Of a stretch of DNA of 55,763 bases, positions 53,213 to 55,763 are shown one piece after another. The first letter of the stretch is position 1. Each line of letters starts with the position of its first letter. Location: assembly GCF_007830315.1 (NCBI RefSeq), contig NZ_VLKJ01000015.1, positions 1 to 55,763 of the forward strand, read 5' to 3'. The DNA is from Novosphingobium taihuense (lineage in GTDB: Bacteria; Pseudomonadota; Alphaproteobacteria; Sphingomonadales; Sphingomonadaceae). The position numbers and the translations under genes are program-made. The notes under the pieces were generated by a model. That model did not search any database and was not told the DNA's origin. It saw only the letters and a list, made by a program, of their open reading frames with translations.

Positions 53213-54202
53213 ATGAACAAGATGCTGGCCCTTCAGGTGCACGAACTCGCCGATGATCTCAGCGGCACAAAGCTTGCGGAACTACCCATTCCGCAGATTG
53301 CTGCAGGAGAGGTTCTTGTCAGGATCGAGGCTGCGGCACTCGGCTTTCCGGACCTGTTGATGACGCGTGGCGGTTACCAGGCCAAGCCGCCGCTACCCTT
53401 CGTGCCCGGCATGGAATCGGCAGGCGTCGTTGTCGAAGCGGCCGAAGGAAGCCGTTGGCGCGCAGGAGATCGTGTGATCACCGGCGGGCTGACGGGGGGC
53501 GTGGCGCAATATGGCGTCTTTGCGAATAATGCTTTGATGTCGCTGCCGGGCTTGCTGTCAATGGCGCAAGGGGCCTCCTTGCGGGCTGCCTATCTGACAG
53601 CCTGGGTTGCGCTTGTGCGTCGTGGCCAGGCTCTGGCAGGTGATTGGCTGCTCGTGCATGGAGCGGCCGGAGGCGTCGGTCTCGCCGCAGTGGATCTTGG
53701 CATTGCGCTGGGCTTGAGGGTCATCGCGGTTGCCTCTTCGGAGACAAAGCGAGAGGCGATAGCCCGTCTTTACAGTCCAGCACACGTAATCGACGGGGCT
53801 GCCGGCTTTCGCGAACAGGTGCTCGCGCTTACCGATGGCCATGGCGCCGATCTGGTGTTCGACCCTGTGGGTGGCGACGTATTCGACGAGTCGACCAGAT
53901 GTATCGCTTTCGACGGACGACTGCTGGTGATCGGATTTGCGGGTGGACGCATTCCCCAGGTCGGAGCCAACATACCCCTGATAAAGGGATTTTCCGTAGT
54001 CGGTGTTCGCGCAGGCGAATATGGGCGGCGCTTCCCGGAGCGGGGCGCCGAAAATCTCGAGAGCGTCCATAAACTGGCGTCGGACGGCTCGATCGTGCCG
54101 CACGTTGATGCCTGCTATTCCATGCAGGACTGGGAAAAGGCCTATCGCGCCATGGAATCCCGCAGTGTCATCGGGCGAAGCGTGATTCTGCCGCACGGCT
54201 GA
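53213..54202 (+). CDS. NADPH:quinone oxidoreductase-like MDR family protein
   Basis: A 329-residue medium-chain reductase. Residues 60-75 hold the GxE segment VPGMESAGVV, the nucleotide-binding region is LVHGAAGGVGLAAVDLG, and the zinc-binding cysteines of alcohol dehydrogenases are absent, as in quinone reductases. Late motifs such as FDPVGGDVFDES fit the family. The ATG at 53213 has GGGAG 6 nt upstream. The next gene, an aromatic aldehyde dehydrogenase, is on the same strand 385 bp away with its own promoter candidate, so joint function is only a suggestion. Confidence 0.88.
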   Translation: MNKMLALQVHELADDLSGTKLAELPIPQIAAGEVLVRIEAAALGFPDLLMTRGGYQAKPPLPFVPGMESAGVVVEAAEGSRWRAGDRVITGGLTGGVAQYGVFANNALMSLPGLLSMAQGASLRAAYLTAWVALVRRGQALAGDWLLVHGAAGGVGLAAVDLGIALGLRVIAVASSETKREAIARLYSPAHVIDGAAGFREQVLALTDGHGADLVFDPVGGDVFDESTRCIAFDGRLLVIGFAGGRIPQVGANIPLIKGFSVVGVRAGEYGRRFPERGAENLESVHKLASDGSIVPHVDACYSMQDWEKAYRAMESRSVIGRSVILPHG

Positions 54203-54238
54203 TCGCGCACTGGCGGCCAGTATTCTCAGCCAAAAAAT

Positions 54239-54263
54239 GGGCCGCACCGTTGCCGGGCGGCCC
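54239..54263. terminator. Hairpin after the quinone-reductase-like gene
   Basis: GGGCCGC-N11-GCGGCCC begins 37 nt after the stop. The A-run before it would be a T-run for minus-strand transcripts, but for the upstream plus-strand gene no T-run follows. It is a probable, not proven, transcript end. Confidence 0.4.
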
Positions 54264-54534
54264 TGAAAAGTTTGGGAGAGGATGCCTGAAAGGCCCAACC
54301 GAAATGGGCTTAGCTCCCCTGTTGTGCAAGTGCGAAACATACGTACACAGTTGCAATAAATGCAATCGAGTTAATTGATGAGGCATGCTGACGTTCTCGT
54401 CTGGCAATGCCTTTTAGGCTGTAACGCTATACATTTCATGAAGTTAGGTTCGCTGCAGCGATGCGTGATGGTCCATCTTCAAGCATGCGTTTCCTGCACA
54501 AAAGGTCAGGTAACACGTGGCGTCATTTCGCCGG

Positions 54535-54563
54535 TTGCGGCGCAAATTCAAAATTGCTATAAA
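54535..54563 (+). promoter_or_regulatory. Candidate sigma-70-type promoter for the aldehyde dehydrogenase gene
   Basis: TTGCGG (54535-54540), 17 bases, TATAAA (54558-54563), then 24 nt to the ATG with a GGGAG ribosome binding site at 54576-54580. Spacing and -10 are good for an alphaproteobacterium. Confidence 0.5.
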
Positions 54564-54587
54564 TCATAACAGATAGGGAGAGCAGAC

Positions 54588-55763
54588 ATGCAATTCGAAC
54601 GCATCAACCCCATGACCGGTGCTGTCGCGTCAACCGCCGAGGCGATGCAGGCATCTGACATTCCGGCGATTGCAGCCAGGGCAGGGGCTGCCTTTCCGGC
54701 CTGGGCCGGGATGGGGCCGAACGCCCGCCGCGCCGTGCTGATGAAGGCGGCAAGCGCGCTTGAGGCGAAGGCCGATGCCTTTGTCGAGGCGATGATGGGC
54801 GAGATCGGAGCGACCAAGGGCTGGGCGCTGTTCAACCTCGGCCTTGCGGCATCGATGGTTCGAGAAGCCGCTGCGCTCACAACCCAGATTTCCGGCGAGG
54901 TCATTCCTTCCGACAAGCCGGGGTGCCTGGCCATGGCCCTGCGCGAACCGGTTGGCGTGATCCTTGGCATTGCGCCGTGGAATGCGCCGATCATTCTCGG
55001 CGTGCGTGCGATCGCCGTGCCGCTGGCCTGCGGCAATGCCGTGATCCTCAAGGCTTCCGAACAATGCCCGCGCACCCATGCGCTGATCATCGAGGCCTTT
55101 GCCGAAGCGGGCTTCCCCGAAGGCGTGGTCAATGTCGTGACCAATGCGCCGAAGGATGCGGCTGAGGTTGTGGGCGCGCTGATCGATGCGGGCGAGGTAA
55201 GGCGGATCAATTTCACCGGCTCCACCGCTGTTGGCCGGATCATTGCCAAGCGCGCTGCCGAGCACCTCAAGCCCTGCCTGCTCGAACTGGGCGGCAAGGC
55301 GCCGCTGATCGTGCTGGATGATGCTGATCTGGATGAGGCGGTGAAGGCAGCAGCATTTGGCGCCTTCATGAACCAGGGTCAGATCTGCATGTCGACCGAG
55401 CGGATCATCGTCGTCGATGCCGTCGCCGACGCCTTCGCCGAGAAGTTCAAGGCCAAGGTCGCGACGCTGGCCGTGGGCGACCCTCGCGAGGGGACAACGC
55501 CGCTTGGTGCCGTCGTGGACGCCAAGACTGTGGCACACTGCCAGAGCCTGATCGACGATGCCGTGGCCAAGGGCGCAAAGGTTCTGACGGGCGGCGAAAC
55601 CACGCACAACGTGCTGATGCCCGCCCACGTCGTCGATGGCGTGACGCAGGACATGAAGCTGTTCCGCGACGAGAGTTTCGGCCCGGTTGTCGGCGTGATC
55701 CGGGCCCGCGATGAGGCCCATGCGATCGAACTGGCCAACGACACCGAGTACGGGCTGTCGGCT
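54588..55763 (+). CDS. Aldehyde dehydrogenase, salicylaldehyde/vanillin dehydrogenase-like, 3' truncated by the window edge
   Basis: An NAD(P)-dependent aldehyde dehydrogenase. All 392 visible codons are open, and the end lies beyond the window (about 90 residues missing). LGIAPWNAPIILG is the cofactor-region start, FTGSTAVG is the Rossmann loop, LELGGKAPLIVL carries the catalytic Glu, and NQGQICMSTERI the nucleophile Cys. The sequence around ELGGKAPL and GQICMSTERI closely resembles salicylaldehyde and vanillin dehydrogenases of aromatic-degrading bacteria, so aromatic aldehydes are the probable substrates. GGGAG lies 8 nt before the ATG. Long minus-strand open frames across it are shadows. 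Confidence 0.9.
   Translation, partial: MQFERINPMTGAVASTAEAMQASDIPAIAARAGAAFPAWAGMGPNARRAVLMKAASALEAKADAFVEAMMGEIGATKGWALFNLGLAASMVREAAALTTQISGEVIPSDKPGCLAMALREPVGVILGIAPWNAPIILGVRAIAVPLACGNAVILKASEQCPRTHALIIEAFAEAGFPEGVVNVVTNAPKDAAEVVGALIDAGEVRRINFTGSTAVGRIIAKRAAEHLKPCLLELGGKAPLIVLDDADLDEAVKAAAFGAFMNQGQICMSTERIIVVDAVADAFAEKFKAKVATLAVGDPREGTTPLGAVVDAKTVAHCQSLIDDAVAKGAKVLTGGETTHNVLMPAHVVDGVTQDMKLFRDESFGPVVGVIRARDEAHAIELANDTEYGLSA

Larger units (their letters stand above)
54203..54587. other. Spacer upstream of aldehyde dehydrogenase
   Basis: 385 bp, AT-richer than average. It contains the hairpin at 54239-54263, a near-palindrome ATCGAGTTAATTGAT around 54364, and a promoter candidate at 54535-54563. 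No small gene is convincing. Confidence 0.45.

Noticed and set aside
54630..55721. 363-codon minus-strand open frame
   Set aside because: It lies entirely opposite the aldehyde dehydrogenase, whose motifs are intact; it is a high-GC shadow frame.

Overview
This looks like chromosomal DNA of a free-living, high-GC alphaproteobacterium, most likely a sphingomonad close to Novosphingobium. The evidence is an UrcA-family protein, the alphaproteobacterial form of elongator tRNA-Met, GTG and TTG starts with tightly overlapping operons, HWE-type and hybrid kinases, and catabolic genes for hexuronates, branched-chain acyl-CoA and probably aromatic aldehydes. The genus is an inference. No phage, transposase, CRISPR array or origin was recognised.

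Layout. (1) 1-2577: uronate isomerase (5' truncated by the window) and a fructuronate-reductase-type dehydrogenase. (2) 2574-15072, minus strand: a long operon for an NitT/TauT-type ABC transporter, a NikR-like ribbon-helix-helix regulator, two DUF1989 proteins, a urea/guanidine-type biotin carboxylase and allophanate hydrolase, followed by a secreted beta-propeller and an HWE histidine kinase. The two DUF1989 proteins between transporter and carboxylase point to guanidine rather than urea as substrate. (3) 15266-18739: sterol-desaturase-family hydroxylase, tRNA-Met, and an SDR/crotonase pair. (4) 19043-21267: an OmpR-type two-component system. (5) 21592-27843: small proteins, two FAD oxidoreductases, and a nitroreductase-DoxX-pirin set divergent from a LysR regulator. 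(6) 27998-34071: isovaleryl-CoA dehydrogenase, methylcrotonyl-CoA carboxylase and a MaoC hydratase, divergent from a LysR regulator. (7) 34075-37800: a YkuD_2-like protein, a cytochrome P450 divergent from an AraC regulator, and a small serine hydrolase. (8) 37753-48532, minus strand: a complete, mostly overlapping glycogen operon glgP-glgB-glgC-glgA-pgm-glgX. (9) 48853-55763: cytochrome b561, a small HTH-like protein, a hybrid kinase with a LuxR-type regulator, UrcA, a quinone-reductase-like MDR, and a 3'-truncated aromatic aldehyde dehydrogenase.

The most interesting signals are these. The NikR-like protein has apparently lost three of four nickel ligands, while a NikR-geometry operator (GTATTA-N16-TAATAC) lies in front of its own operon and no guanidine-I riboswitch is visible. 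An exact 18-bp sequence is shared by the carboxylase gene and glgA but read in different frames, and in glgA it forms part of a 21-bp tandem repeat. There is also a perfect 14-bp stem-loop between two convergent operons and a stem-loop in the leader of the UrcA gene.
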